Below, one piece after another: positions 31,601 through 40,253 of a DNA stretch of 43,088 bases; positions within the stretch are counted from its first letter, which is position 1, and every line of letters begins with the position of its first letter. Both the position numbers and the translations under genes were made by a program. Source of the DNA: Micromonospora sp. RP3T (GTDB taxonomy: Bacteria > Actinomycetota > Actinomycetes > Mycobacteriales > Micromonosporaceae); assembly GCF_003027925.1 (NCBI RefSeq), contig NZ_PYPS01000050.1:1-43088 (forward strand), written 5' to 3'. Below the pieces are notes generated by a model. It saw nothing but the letters and a program-made list of their open reading frames with translations, did not search any database and was not told where the DNA came from.

Positions 31601-31660
31601 GTCGATCATGAGGTGGCAGGGACATTTCGGACCCCGACCACCGTCAACTTCATGATCGAC
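31601..31660. repeat. Palindromic intergenic element C (11-base arms)
   Basis: GTCGATCATGA (31601-31611) and TCATGATCGAC (31650-31660) are exact reverse complements flanking 38 bases. It lies in the 135-base gap between the HIT gene and the nucleotidyltransferase gene. It resembles elements A and B in size and placement but not in sequence. Confidence 0.65.
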
Positions 31661-31673
31661 GCGGGTGGGTTGG

Positions 31674-32366
31674 TCAGGGCCGGTCCAGGTAGGCGTCCCA
31701 GTCGTCGTCAGGGATGCCGTTGGGGCCGGTCTCGCCGTTGGCGAGGCGCGTCCGGATGTCCGCCTCCCACCGCAGCGCCCACGTGCGCAGCTCGTCGACC
31801 TGCGGTTCGGTGAGGCCGTATGAACGGAAGGTTCGGGTGTCCCGCTCAACCACGCCACCCAACCGATCGGCCAACTCGTCCAGCAAGAAGCCCGCGGTGT
31901 GTTGGGCGCCGAGACGCTCCAGCTCCGACCACGCGAGTCGCCCGTTCGCGGCGCGGACGTCTATGTAGTCCCGGTGGGCGGCGCGGTCATGCAGCGCGCG
32001 GACCTTGAGCCCGACGGCGTCCTCGAAGGCCAGCACCGGGCCGACAGCCATTCGGGCTGGTGGCGCAAGCGCCTCCTTGAGCAGGTCGACCTCGCATGAC
32101 GACACATCGTCCGAGATCAACAGGCGAGCCATCCGAGATGTCGACTCGATGATCCGAGCGGAGAACCCGGCTGCGACGTAGGCGGCGGCGAGACGGTCCG
32201 TCACGACAGGAAGCGGCATCGCGGCGGACGTGGCGAAGTCGATGTCCTGGGAGGGCCGGTTGACCAGTTCGTGGGCCCATATGGCGTAGCCACCCGCGAG
32301 CATCAAGCCCAAGTCGTCGCCGGCGGCAAACCCGATCTTCAACAGGCGACGATGCAGCTCGTCCAT
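31674..32366 (-). CDS. AbiEii/AbiGii-like nucleotidyltransferase
   Basis: 230 residues. The minimal nucleotidyltransferase core is LMLAGGYAIWAHELVNRPSQDIDF (GG followed by DID) with a third acidic residue in SCEVDLLKE; LAFEDAVGLKVRALHDRAAHRDYIDV is the segment typical of AbiEii-type toxins. AbiEii and MenT toxins transfer nucleotides to tRNA or other targets and act in phage defence or growth arrest. The ATG shares its A with the stop of the upstream gene (TAATG), so the two are translated together. All catalytic residues that I can see are present. Confidence 0.82.
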   Translation of the reverse strand: MDELHRRLLKIGFAAGDDLGLMLAGGYAIWAHELVNRPSQDIDFATSAAMPLPVVTDRLAAAYVAAGFSARIIESTSRMARLLISDDVSSCEVDLLKEALAPPARMAVGPVLAFEDAVGLKVRALHDRAAHRDYIDVRAANGRLAWSELERLGAQHTAGFLLDELADRLGGVVERDTRTFRSYGLTEPQVDELRTWALRWEADIRTRLANGETGPNGIPDDDWDAYLDRP

Positions 32367-32695
32367 TACTCGGCGGCGAGGTCGGGCAGTCGTCGCTCCC
32401 AGAGCCGCGTCACCCGGCGCGCGGTCAGCCGCCGGATGCGGGGCCAGTCCTGACGGAGCAGCGCGGCGTTGACGTAGTTGACGATGTCGCGTCGCTGGCC
32501 GCAGTCGAGCAGCAAGCAGTAAAAGGTCAGTCGTTCGTGCGGATCGCCGATGTCGTAATCGGTCGGCCCCGACCAGGCCAGCCGCAGAGGCAGGCTGACC
32601 CGGCCCGATCGCGGACCGGCCAGCATCTCCAGCGAGGCCGGGATCCGGTCGATCGCGCTGTGCAGGCGGGACGGCAGCGCTTCGGTCGAACTCAC
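32366..32695 (-). CDS. Unrecognised 109-aa partner of the AbiEii-like gene
   Basis: The protein starts at GTG 32695 and ends in the TAATG overlap with the nucleotidyltransferase. It is basic (many Arg) with PTDYDIGDPHERLTFYCLLL, a region VNYVNAALLRQDWPRIRRL and a helical C-terminus. It does not look like AbiEi, which is larger and has a winged helix. CATACT (32707-32702) six bases upstream of GTG suggests a leaderless message. Position suggests an antitoxin or activating partner; that is inference. It could also be an uncharacterised DNA- or RNA-binding adaptor. Confidence 0.7.
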   Translation of the reverse strand: MSSTEALPSRLHSAIDRIPASLEMLAGPRSGRVSLPLRLAWSGPTDYDIGDPHERLTFYCLLLDCGQRRDIVNYVNAALLRQDWPRIRRLTARRVTRLWERRLPDLAAE

Positions 32696-32747
32696 CCTCC
32701 CAGTATGGCCGACCGGCCCGACGACCTCGCGGTTGTGACCCGCGCCG

Positions 32748-32783
32748 GGTTCCCGGAACCGGGGTGAACCGGCGGACTAACGT
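32748..32783 (+). promoter_or_regulatory. metB promoter with palindrome, leaderless message
   Basis: GGTTCC-C-GGAACC (32748-32760) is a perfect palindrome; TAACGT (32778-32783) resembles a -10 box whose start point would fall on the A of the metB ATG at 32791. No ribosome site precedes that ATG. Both facts suggest leaderless transcription. Confidence 0.4.
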
Positions 32784-32790
32784 CTCGGGC

Positions 32791-33933
32791 ATGAGTCACG
32801 GCTTCGAGACGCTCGCCATCCACGCCGGCCAGGACCCGGAGGCCCGCACCGGCGCGGTGATCCCTCCGATCTACCAGACCAGCACCTACGCCCAGGACGC
32901 GGTCGGCGCGCCCCGCGAGGGCTACGAATACAGCCGCTCCGGCAACCCCACCCGGGACGCGTTGCAGGAGTGCCTTGCCGCGCTGGAGGGCGGCCCGGTC
33001 GGGCTCGCCTTCGCCAGCGGCCTGGCCGCCGAGGACACGCTGCTGCGGACCGTCTGCAAGCCGGGCGACCACGTGGTGATCCCGGACGACGCGTACGGCG
33101 GCACCTACCGGCTGTTCGCGAAGGTGGCCGAGCGCTGGGGCCTGGACTACACCCCGGCGAAGGTTTCCGACCCGGCCGCGGTCCGGGCCGCGATCCGGCC
33201 CGGCGCGACCCGGATCGTCTGGGTGGAGACGCCGACGAACCCGCTGCTCGGCATCGCCGACATCGCCGCCCTGGCCGCCGTGGCGCACGACGCCGACGCG
33301 CTGCTGGTGGTCGACAACACGTTCGCCTCGCCGTACCTGCAACAGCCGATCGCGTTCGGCGCGGACGTGGTGGTGCACTCCACCACGAAGTACGTCGGCG
33401 GGCACTCCGACGTGGTCGGCGGCGCGCTGGTCGCGGCGGACCGCGGGCTCGGCGAGGAACTGCGCTACCACCAGAACGCGATGGGCGCGGTCAACGGCCC
33501 GTTCGACGCCTGGCTCACGCTGCGCGGCATCAAGACCCTCGGGGTACGGATGGACCGGCACTGCGACAACGCCGAGCGGATCGCCGCCTTCCTGGACGGC
33601 AACGCGAAGGTCGCCGAGGTGCTCTACCCGGGCCTGCCGTCGCACCCGGGTCACGAGGTGGCCGCCAAGCAGATGCGCCGGTTCGGTGGCATGATCTCGT
33701 TCCGCGCGGCGGGCGGTGAGGAGCACGCCGTGGAGATCTGCAACCGGGCCCGGCTGTTCGTGCTCGCCGAGTCGCTCGGCGGGGTGGAGTCCCTGATCGA
33801 GCACCCCGGCCGGATGACACACGCCAGCGCTGCCGGCTCGCCGCTTGAAGTTCCCGGCGATCTCGTGCGACTGTCTGTCGGCATCGAGACGGTCGACGAC
33901 CTGCTCGCCGATCTGGAGCAGGCACTGGGCTGA
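32791..33933 (+). CDS. metB: Cystathionine gamma-synthase
   Basis: 380 residues of the Cys/Met PLP enzyme family. The PLP lysine is Lys200 in VVHSTTKYVGGHSD; ASGLAAEDTLL, TPTNPLL and DNTFASPYLQQP are conserved. The C-terminal EHPGRMTHAS...VRLSVGIE is typical of MetB. It joins an activated homoserine with cysteine to cystathionine for methionine synthesis; the related gamma-lyase activity cannot be excluded from sequence. The ATG at 32791 matches the family start. Confidence 0.92.
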   Translation: MSHGFETLAIHAGQDPEARTGAVIPPIYQTSTYAQDAVGAPREGYEYSRSGNPTRDALQECLAALEGGPVGLAFASGLAAEDTLLRTVCKPGDHVVIPDDAYGGTYRLFAKVAERWGLDYTPAKVSDPAAVRAAIRPGATRIVWVETPTNPLLGIADIAALAAVAHDADALLVVDNTFASPYLQQPIAFGADVVVHSTTKYVGGHSDVVGGALVAADRGLGEELRYHQNAMGAVNGPFDAWLTLRGIKTLGVRMDRHCDNAERIAAFLDGNAKVAEVLYPGLPSHPGHEVAAKQMRRFGGMISFRAAGGEEHAVEICNRARLFVLAESLGGVESLIEHPGRMTHASAAGSPLEVPGDLVRLSVGIETVDDLLADLEQALG

Positions 33934-33954
33934 CCGCTGGACGGGAGGGTGGCA

Positions 33955-35361
33955 GTGCCGGACATCTTGCCGACGACCTGGGTCGGGGCGACCGCGAAAC
34001 AGATCGCCCGCGCGGTACGCCGCGGCGACGTCTCCGCCACCCAGGTGATGGCCGACCACCTCGACCACGTGTCACGGGTCGACGCCGAGCTGGCCGCGTT
34101 CCGCGCGGTCCGTGGCGGCGAGGCGATCACCGAGGCGGAGAAGGTCGACGAGCAGGAGGAACTGGCCGACCTGCCGCTGGCCGGGGTGCCGGTGGCGGTC
34201 AAGGAGAACACGCCGGTCGCCGGCCTGCCCACCTGGAACGGGTCGGCCGCGATGCGTACTCCCGTGGCGGAGGCCGACCACGAGGTGGTCCGGCGGCTGC
34301 GCGGCGCGGGCGCGGTGATCCTCGGGGTGACCCGGATGCCGGAACTCGGCCTCTGGGCCCTCACCGACGACGACACCGGCGTGACCCGCAACCCCTGGGA
34401 CCGGACGCGTACCCCCGGCGGCTCCTCCGGCGGCGCCGCCGCCGCGGTGGCCGCCGGGCTGGTGCCGATGGCGCACGGCAACGACGGTCTCGGTTCGATC
34501 CGCATCCCGGCGGCCTGCTGCGGTCTGGTCGGGCTCAAGCCCGGTCGGGGCGTGGTGCCCTGCCAGCTCGGCGCGGACGACTGGTTCGGTCTCACCGAGC
34601 ACGGCATGCTGACCGGGACGGTGGCGGACGCGGTGGTCGGCTTCTCGGTGCTGGCCGGCCGCCGGCCGGACAAGCTGGTCCCGCCGCCGCGGCTGCGGGT
34701 GGGCGTCTCGCTGCGCTCCCCGGTCCGGGGCGTCTCGCCGGACGCCGCGAACCGGGACGCGGTCGCCGCCGCCGGCCGGCTGCTGGCCGCCGCCGGGCAC
34801 GACACCGTCCCGACCGACCCGGTCTACCCGACCCGGCTGGGCCTCCAGGGCATCGCCACCTGGTTCGCGGCCGCCGCCGCCGACGTGCGGGCCGCCGGGG
34901 TGGCGCCACGCCAGCTCCAGCGGCGCAGCCGCCGGCACGTCGCGCTCGGCGAGTGGGCGCAGCGCCGGGGGTACGTCAGGGAGGCCGACCGGGCCGCCTG
35001 GCGCGAACGGTCGGTGCACTTCTTCGACGACCACTCGGTCGACCTGCTGCTCACCCCGGCGCTGGCCGGGCCGCCGCCGGAGGCCGCCGGCTGGTCCGGC
35101 CGCTCCTGGCTGGCGAACATGTCGACGAACATCAGGTACGCCCCGTACGCCGCGCCGTGGAACATCGCCGGCCTGCCGTCGATCGTGGTGCCGGTCGGGC
35201 GTCGCCCGGACGGGCTGCCGGTCGGAGTGCAGTTCGTCGGCCCGCCCGGCTCCGAGCTGCTGCTGCTCGGGGTGGCCGGCCAGTTCGAGATGCAGGCGCC
35301 GTGGCAGCGGCACGCCCCCGGCTATCCCCGTGTCGGGACGGGGTCACCGGCCGTCGCATGA
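33955..35361 (+). CDS. Amidase signature family enzyme
   Basis: 468 residues from GTG 33955, 6 bases after GGGAGG; GTG 33949 is an alternative. The Ser-cisSer-Lys triad is visible: Lys in GVPVAVKEN, and the Gly/Ser-rich loop TPGGSSGGAAAAVAAGLVP with the nucleophilic Ser in GNDGLGSIRIPAA. The substrate (aliphatic or aryl amide, or similar) is unknown. It is not the GatA subunit of the tRNA amidotransferase, as no gatB or gatC is near. It lies 21 bases after metB and may be co-transcribed. Confidence 0.9.
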   Translation: MPDILPTTWVGATAKQIARAVRRGDVSATQVMADHLDHVSRVDAELAAFRAVRGGEAITEAEKVDEQEELADLPLAGVPVAVKENTPVAGLPTWNGSAAMRTPVAEADHEVVRRLRGAGAVILGVTRMPELGLWALTDDDTGVTRNPWDRTRTPGGSSGGAAAAVAAGLVPMAHGNDGLGSIRIPAACCGLVGLKPGRGVVPCQLGADDWFGLTEHGMLTGTVADAVVGFSVLAGRRPDKLVPPPRLRVGVSLRSPVRGVSPDAANRDAVAAAGRLLAAAGHDTVPTDPVYPTRLGLQGIATWFAAAAADVRAAGVAPRQLQRRSRRHVALGEWAQRRGYVREADRAAWRERSVHFFDDHSVDLLLTPALAGPPPEAAGWSGRSWLANMSTNIRYAPYAAPWNIAGLPSIVVPVGRRPDGLPVGVQFVGPPGSELLLLGVAGQFEMQAPWQRHAPGYPRVGTGSPAVA

Positions 35362-35412
35362 TCGTCTAACGTGTGCGCGTCCCTGTCGCGCGCACTCCTC
35401 CGGACGGTCCCG

Positions 35413-36372
35413 ATGCACTGCCAGACCTGCGGGGACGCCACCTCGCCCGCCTTCGACGAGTGCCAGCGCTGCGGCACCCGCCACGGCCAGCCCCCGGTGC
35501 TCCCCGGCGTGCCCACGTACCCGGTCCGGGGCCTGGGGACGGCCGTCTGCGTCGCGGTCGGCGCGACCGCCGTGCTGTTCACGCTCTCCGCGCTCTTCCC
35601 GCTGCTCGGCGTCCGCCTGGCCCGTTCGGCCGCCGAGCAGCTCGACCGGGACGTGCTGCTCGGCGCGGTGCTCGCCGAGGTTCTGCTCACCCTGCCGTTC
35701 ATCCTGGCCGTGCTGGTGGCCGCCACACTGGTGGTGATCTGGACCTGGCGGGTGCGCCGGAACCTGGACGCGTTCTCCGGCGCCGCGCCGACGCAGAGCC
35801 CCGCCTGGGCGATCGCCGGCTGGCTGGTGCCGTTCGCCAACTTCGTCGTGCCGGCCCGGGTGGTGGCCGAGGTGGCGCGGTTCAGCCTGTGGCGCCGCCG
35901 CACGCCGTGGCTGGTGCCGCTCTGGTGGGCGGCCTGGCTGGTCTTCTCCGTCGGGGAGCGGGTGGTGGCGCAGTTGGAGGAGCAGCGGTACGGGCGGCTG
36001 ACCGAGTGGCCGCGCAGCGAGGCCGAGTTCGCCACGTACGTCACGTTCTACCGGGAGGCGCTCGCGCCCCGCCTGCTGCCGGTGCTCGCCTGCCTGGTCG
36101 CCGCGATCTCTTTCGTCGTGCTGGTTCGCCGGATCTCCACCGCCCAGCAGGACCGGATCGCGCGGGCCCGACCCGGGTTCCCGGGCTGGCCCGGTCACCC
36201 CGGCTGGCCGGGACGTTCCGGCTGGTCAGGCCAGTCCGCTCAGGGCGGCGGGCCCGGTTGGCCAACGGCCGGCGCGGCCGGCCCCGCACCTGTCGCGGGG
36301 CTCACGCCCGGTGCGCCCGTGGCGACGTCGCCGCAGCTTCCGCCCGGTGCGGGTGGCACCATCGGGGCATGA
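35413..36372 (+). CDS. DUF4328 membrane protein with zinc ribbon
   Basis: 319 residues. Residues 1-25 hold two CxxC pairs (CQTCG and CQRCG) that form a zinc ribbon. Four hydrophobic helices follow (from about 45, 90, 175 and 235). The conserved segment WTWRVRRNLDAF and SPAWAIAGWLVPFANFVVPARVVAEV are typical of DUF4328. The last 80 residues are Gly/Pro/Trp-rich repeats (PGWPGHPGWPG). Function is unknown. TAACGT at 35367-35372 may be its -10 box. Its stop overlaps the start of the threonine dehydratase gene (ATGA). Confidence 0.82.
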   Translation: MHCQTCGDATSPAFDECQRCGTRHGQPPVLPGVPTYPVRGLGTAVCVAVGATAVLFTLSALFPLLGVRLARSAAEQLDRDVLLGAVLAEVLLTLPFILAVLVAATLVVIWTWRVRRNLDAFSGAAPTQSPAWAIAGWLVPFANFVVPARVVAEVARFSLWRRRTPWLVPLWWAAWLVFSVGERVVAQLEEQRYGRLTEWPRSEAEFATYVTFYREALAPRLLPVLACLVAAISFVVLVRRISTAQQDRIARARPGFPGWPGHPGWPGRSGWSGQSAQGGGPGWPTAGAAGPAPVAGLTPGAPVATSPQLPPGAGGTIGA

Positions 36373-37589
36373 CGGAACTGGTCGGTCTCGCCGACGTACA
36401 GGCCGCGCGGGAGCTGCTCGCCGGCGTCACCCGGACCACCCCGCTGGAGCCGTTCCGGCCGCTCAGCGCCGCGTTCGGTGGGCCGGTCATGCTCAAGTGC
36501 GAGAACATGCAGCGCGCCGGGTCGTACAAGGTGCGCGGCGCGTACGTGCGGATCTCCCGGCTCTCGGCGCAGGACCGGGCCCGGGGCGTGGTGGCGGCCA
36601 GCGCCGGCAACCACGCCCAGGGCGTGGCGCTCGCCGCCGGCCTGCTCGGCGCGGAGGCCACCGTCTTCATGCCGGTGAACGCGCCGCTGCCGAAGGTCTC
36701 CGCGACCAAGAGGTACGGCGCCCGCATCGAACTGGTCGGCACCACTGTCGACGAGGCGCTGGTCGCGGCGCAGACGTTCGCGGAGCGGACCGGCGCGGTG
36801 TTCATCCACCCGTTCGACCATCCGGACGTCATCGCCGGTCAGGGCACGGTGGCGTTGGAGATCCTCGAACAGTGCCCGGACGTGCGCACCATCGTGACCG
36901 GGGTGGGCGGCGGCGGCCTCGTCTCCGGGATCGCGGTGGTGGCCAAGGCGCTGCGCCCGGACATCCGGGTGATCGGGGTGCAGGCGGCGAGCGCCGCCGC
37001 CTTCCCGCCCTCGCTGCGGGCCGGCGAGCCGGTGCGGCTGCCCGCCTTCTCGACGATCGCCGACGGCATCGCCGTGGGTCGTCCCGGCGAACTGACGTTC
37101 ACCCACGTCCAGCGGCTGGTCGACGACGTGGTCACGGTCTCCGAGGAGGACATCTCGCGGGCGTTGCTGACGTTGATGGAGCGCAGCAAGCAGGTGGTGG
37201 AGCCGGCCGGCGCGGTCGGCGTGGCGGCGCTGCTGGCGGCCGTCGTGGAGGTGGAGTTGCCGGTGGTGGCGGTGCTCTCCGGCGGCAACATCGATCCGGT
37301 GCTGATGCTCCGGATGATCGAGCACGGGCTGGCGGCGACCGGGCGTTTCCTGCGCATCACGGTGCGCTGCACGGACCGGCCCGGGCAGCTCGCCTCGCTG
37401 CTCGGCGAGATCGCCGGGCACCGGGCCAACGTGGTGGACGTGGTGCACCAGCGGGCGAACCCGCAGCTGCGGCTCGGGGAGGTGGAGGTGGCGCTCTCGG
37501 TGGAGACCCGCGGGGTGACGCACTCCGACAAGCTGGTCAGCGCGTTGCGGGCCAGCGGCTACCAGGTGGAGCTGACCGGCGACGTGTGA
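36369..37589 (+). CDS. ilvA: Threonine dehydratase, PLP-dependent
   Basis: 406 residues. PLP lysine is Lys54 in MQRAGSYKVRGAYVR; the phosphate loop is GVGGGGLVSGIA, and SAGNHAQGVALAA is conserved. A C-terminal ACT domain (about 330-406, ITVRCTDRPGQLASLLGEIAG) provides allosteric control. It deaminates threonine to 2-oxobutanoate, the first step of isoleucine synthesis or threonine catabolism. The length with a single ACT domain fits the shorter type, so the biosynthetic (ilvA) versus catabolic (tdcB) role is open. Confidence 0.92.
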   Translation: MTELVGLADVQAARELLAGVTRTTPLEPFRPLSAAFGGPVMLKCENMQRAGSYKVRGAYVRISRLSAQDRARGVVAASAGNHAQGVALAAGLLGAEATVFMPVNAPLPKVSATKRYGARIELVGTTVDEALVAAQTFAERTGAVFIHPFDHPDVIAGQGTVALEILEQCPDVRTIVTGVGGGGLVSGIAVVAKALRPDIRVIGVQAASAAAFPPSLRAGEPVRLPAFSTIADGIAVGRPGELTFTHVQRLVDDVVTVSEEDISRALLTLMERSKQVVEPAGAVGVAALLAAVVEVELPVVAVLSGGNIDPVLMLRMIEHGLAATGRFLRITVRCTDRPGQLASLLGEIAGHRANVVDVVHQRANPQLRLGEVEVALSVETRGVTHSDKLVSALRASGYQVELTGDV

Positions 37590-37595
37590 GATCGC

Positions 37596-37630
37596 GAACG
37601 CCCCGGCCGGATGATCCGGTCGGGGCGTTC
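37596..37630 (+). terminator. Terminator after threonine dehydratase gene
   Basis: GAACGCCCCGGCCGG, loop ATGAT, CCGGTCGGGGCGTTC: 15 pairs with one G-T position, beginning 6 bases after the stop codon. Confidence 0.9.
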
Positions 37631-37713
37631 GAGTGGTGCGGCTCGGGTCCGAGGAGCCTGTCAGCCTCGGTCGGGTCGGACCCGAGCCGGCCGGCGCGGG
37701 TCTGCCAGCGGGA

Positions 37714-38214
37714 TCAGCCGGAGTACGGCTCGAAGGACACCACGGTCACCTTGATGTCGGCGCCGCTCGGCGCCGTGTAGGTGCAGGTCTGGCCGGCCTT
37801 GCCACCGAGGATCGCCTTACCGAGCGCGGACTCGGGGCTGTAGACGGTCAGCTCGGTGGTGGAGGCGATCTCGCGGGAGCCGAGCAGGAAGGTCTCGGTG
37901 TCGTCGGCGTCGTCGTCGAAGTAGATCGTCACGACCATGCCGGGCGACACCGCGTCGGCATCCGGCGCCTCACCGACCTTGGCGGTGCGGAGCAGCTCCT
38001 TGAGGTAGAGGATGCGTCCCTCGGCCTTGCCCTGCTCCTCGCGGGCGGCGTGGTAGCCACCGTTCTCCCGCAGGTCGCCCTCCTCGCGCCGGGCGTTGAT
38101 CTCGGCGGCGATGACCGGCCGGTTGGCGATCAGCTCGTCGAGCTCGCCCTGCAGGCGGTCGTACGCGTCCTGGGACAGCCAGGTGGCGGGCGCCTCGTTT
38201 CCGTTGGTGGACAC
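37714..38214 (-). CDS. greA: Transcription elongation factor GreA
   Basis: 166 residues from GTG 38214, with GAGGAG 8 bases upstream. Residues 1-78 form the antiparallel coiled coil with the acidic tip in RREEGDLRENGGYHAAREEQ; the C-terminal FKBP-like domain has SPGMVVTIYFDDD and ESALGKAILGGKAGQ. It enters the secondary channel of RNA polymerase and stimulates cleavage of backtracked RNA. Distances to neighbours suggest a single-gene unit, with a short run to the DUF4307 gene upstream on the same strand. Confidence 0.95.
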   Translation of the reverse strand: MSTNGNEAPATWLSQDAYDRLQGELDELIANRPVIAAEINARREEGDLRENGGYHAAREEQGKAEGRILYLKELLRTAKVGEAPDADAVSPGMVVTIYFDDDADDTETFLLGSREIASTTELTVYSPESALGKAILGGKAGQTCTYTAPSGADIKVTVVSFEPYSG

Positions 38215-38362
38215 AGGCGATCTCCTCGGTTGGTGCGGACTGGCTGACAGGTGAACTACCAAGCTACCAGTGCCGTGCCCGTCCGGGTGTGCTCGATCAC
38301 CCGGGGTGCCGGCGGTGGGACCCACCCGGGTGCGAGGTCCGGCGGCTCGCCGGCGCTCCGGC

Positions 38363-38794
38363 TCAGGCCGGTCGGCAGCGCAACACCTCACCGATGAACG
38401 GCCGGGCGCTGGTCGGCACCTCCTGGCTGGCCCGGACGTGCCGCTGGCCGGGCCCGGCGGTCACCGTGGCCTCGACGTGGCCCACCTCGGCGCCGTCGTG
38501 CGAGCGGGCCCGCAGCAGGCAGGTGGCCGAGCCGCCCGGCGGCACGGTGACCCGGAAGTCGACCACCACCCGGGAGTCGGTGATCCCGGTGTAACTGATC
38601 ATCTCGCCCTGGTACTCCGGGTCGCCGTACTGGGTGTAGAGCTTCGCGGCACCCAGCCCGAGCACGGCCAGCACGACCGCCACGGTCAGCGCGAGCAGAA
38701 GCGGCCGGCGGCGACCCGGCTCCCGGCGGCGGCCGTAGCGGCCGGGCGGGAAGACCGGCGTGCCCGGTACGACTGTGGCGTGCGTCTCGCTCAC
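38363..38794 (-). CDS. DUF4307 single-pass membrane protein
   Basis: 143 residues from GTG 38794, AGGAG 10 bases upstream. An N-terminal cytoplasmic, Arg-rich stretch is followed by one membrane helix (PLLLALTVAVVLAVLGLGAA, about 33-52) and an extracytoplasmic beta-rich domain with VVVDFRVTVPPGGSATCLLRAR. DUF4307 proteins are actinobacterial with unknown function and often sit next to greA and mca, as here. Both genes on the minus strand are divergent from mca. Confidence 0.85.
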   Translation of the reverse strand: MSETHATVVPGTPVFPPGRYGRRREPGRRRPLLLALTVAVVLAVLGLGAAKLYTQYGDPEYQGEMISYTGITDSRVVVDFRVTVPPGGSATCLLRARSHDGAEVGHVEATVTAGPGQRHVRASQEVPTSARPFIGEVLRCRPA

Positions 38795-39038
38795 CGGCGG
38801 GTATCTCCTGGCGTTGTTGTCGGCGGCATCGGCAAGAATGGCAGGGTCCATCTTCCCAGCCCGGCGCTGAGCCAAGGATGGCAGGTCGGCCCCGACCGGC
38901 CCGAGTGGTCCCGGCCACTCCGACGGGGTGCCGGCCGGCCAGCACGGGGGCTTTCGCGGGCGCGGGGGGAGATTCCGGCAGGTCAGCCGGTCGGCCCGGG
39001 TGGGGTCGGTCGGTGGGCACAGACGAGGAGCGCCCAAG
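38795..39038. other. Divergent intergenic region DUF4307/mca
   Basis: 244 bases without a supported gene. Very GC-rich (GCGCGGGGGGAG and similar). I see no clear -10/-35 pair or palindrome that stands out; the mca ribosome site GAGGAG lies at its right end. Confidence 0.5.
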
Positions 39039-39920
39039 GTGGCAGAGCAACTGCGTCTCATGGCGGTGCACGCCCATCCCGACGACGAGTCGAGCAAGGG
39101 CGCCGCCACCATGGCGAAATACGTCGCCGAGGGGGTGGAGGTGCTGGTCGTCACGTGCACCGGCGGCGAGCGGGGCAGCGTGCTGAACCCGAAGATGGAC
39201 CGGCCGGACGTGTGGGCCAACATCGGCGACATCCGCCGGGCCGAGATGGACGCCGCCCGCGCGGTCCTCGGCGTCGAGCAGGCGTGGCTCGGCTTCGTCG
39301 ACTCCGGGCTGCCCGAGGGCGACCCGTTGCCGCCGCTGCCGGAAGGCTGCTTCGCCCTCCAGGAGGTGGAGGACGCCGCCGCGCCACTGGTGCGGCTGAT
39401 GCGGCAGTTCCGCCCGCACGTGGTCACCACGTACGACGAGGAGGGCGGCTACCCGCACCCGGACCACATCATGACCCACAAGGTCACCGTGGCCGCGTTC
39501 GAGGCGGCCGGCGACCCGGAGCGCCACCAGGAGCTGGGCGAGCCGTGGCAGCCGCTCAAGCTCTACTACGACGTGGGCTTCTCCCGGGCCAAGATCATGA
39601 GCCTGCACGAGGCGATGCTCGCCGCCGGCCGCGAGTCGCCGTACGTGGAGTGGATGAAGCGCTGGGAGGACCGCCCCGACAAGGGCGACCGGATCACCAC
39701 CCGGGTCGACTGCGCCGCCTACTTCCCGGTCCGCGACGACGCGCTGCGTGCCCACGCCACCCAGATCGACCCCGACGGGTTCTGGTTCCAGGTGCCGATG
39801 GACCTCCAGCAGCGCGCCTGGCCCACGGAGGACTTCCAACTCGCCCGATCGCTGGTGGACAGCCCGCTCCCCGAGTCCGACCTCTTCGCCGGCGTGCGCG
39901 AGACGTGCCGTGCCCACTGA
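39039..39920 (+). CDS. mca: Mycothiol S-conjugate amidase
   Basis: 293 residues from GTG 39039, GAGGAG 9 bases before. The LmbE/PIG-L zinc motif is AVHAHPDDESSKG (His13, Asp16), with the third ligand in GYPHPDHIMTHK. The enzyme cleaves mycothiol conjugates of electrophiles or antibiotics so that the mercapturic acid is exported. MshB is a close paralogue acting in mycothiol synthesis; the Mca call rests on the GGYPHPDH...YYDVGFSRAKI region and on the neighbouring small membrane gene. Confidence 0.9.
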   Translation: MAEQLRLMAVHAHPDDESSKGAATMAKYVAEGVEVLVVTCTGGERGSVLNPKMDRPDVWANIGDIRRAEMDAARAVLGVEQAWLGFVDSGLPEGDPLPPLPEGCFALQEVEDAAAPLVRLMRQFRPHVVTTYDEEGGYPHPDHIMTHKVTVAAFEAAGDPERHQELGEPWQPLKLYYDVGFSRAKIMSLHEAMLAAGRESPYVEWMKRWEDRPDKGDRITTRVDCAAYFPVRDDALRAHATQIDPDGFWFQVPMDLQQRAWPTEDFQLARSLVDSPLPESDLFAGVRETCRAH

Positions 39921-39968
39921 CGTCGGCGCGGGCTACCCTGGTCGTCAGCCGCACATCGGAGGAACACC

Positions 39969-40253
39969 ATGCTGACCGCCGCCCAGGTGCTCGCGGAGAA
40001 CAACTTCGGTGACACCCGCACGGGTGGTCTGGCCGGTCCGATGGGCCTCTTCCTCATCGTCGCGCTGGGCACCGTCACCGTCCTGCTGATCCGCAACATG
40101 AACGCCCGGCTGCGCCGGCTGCCGGACCGGTTCCCGCCCCAGGGCGAGCCGGGGCGGGTCGACGCGGCCGTCGTCGATCCGACAGAGGGGACTGTCGGGC
40201 AGGATTCACCGACGAATACTCCCAACGGCCCCCAGCAGCGCCGCAACAGCTGA
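39969..40253 (+). CDS. Small single-pass membrane protein downstream of mca
   Basis: 94 residues with GGAGG 6 bases before the ATG. One helix (PMGLFLIVALGTVTVLLIRNM, about 24-42) is followed by LRRLPDRFPPQ and a disordered polar tail. It is conserved next to mca in many actinobacteria, without a known role. It starts 48 bases after mca and may share its transcript. Confidence 0.8.
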   Translation: MLTAAQVLAENNFGDTRTGGLAGPMGLFLIVALGTVTVLLIRNMNARLRRLPDRFPPQGEPGRVDAAVVDPTEGTVGQDSPTNTPNGPQQRRNS

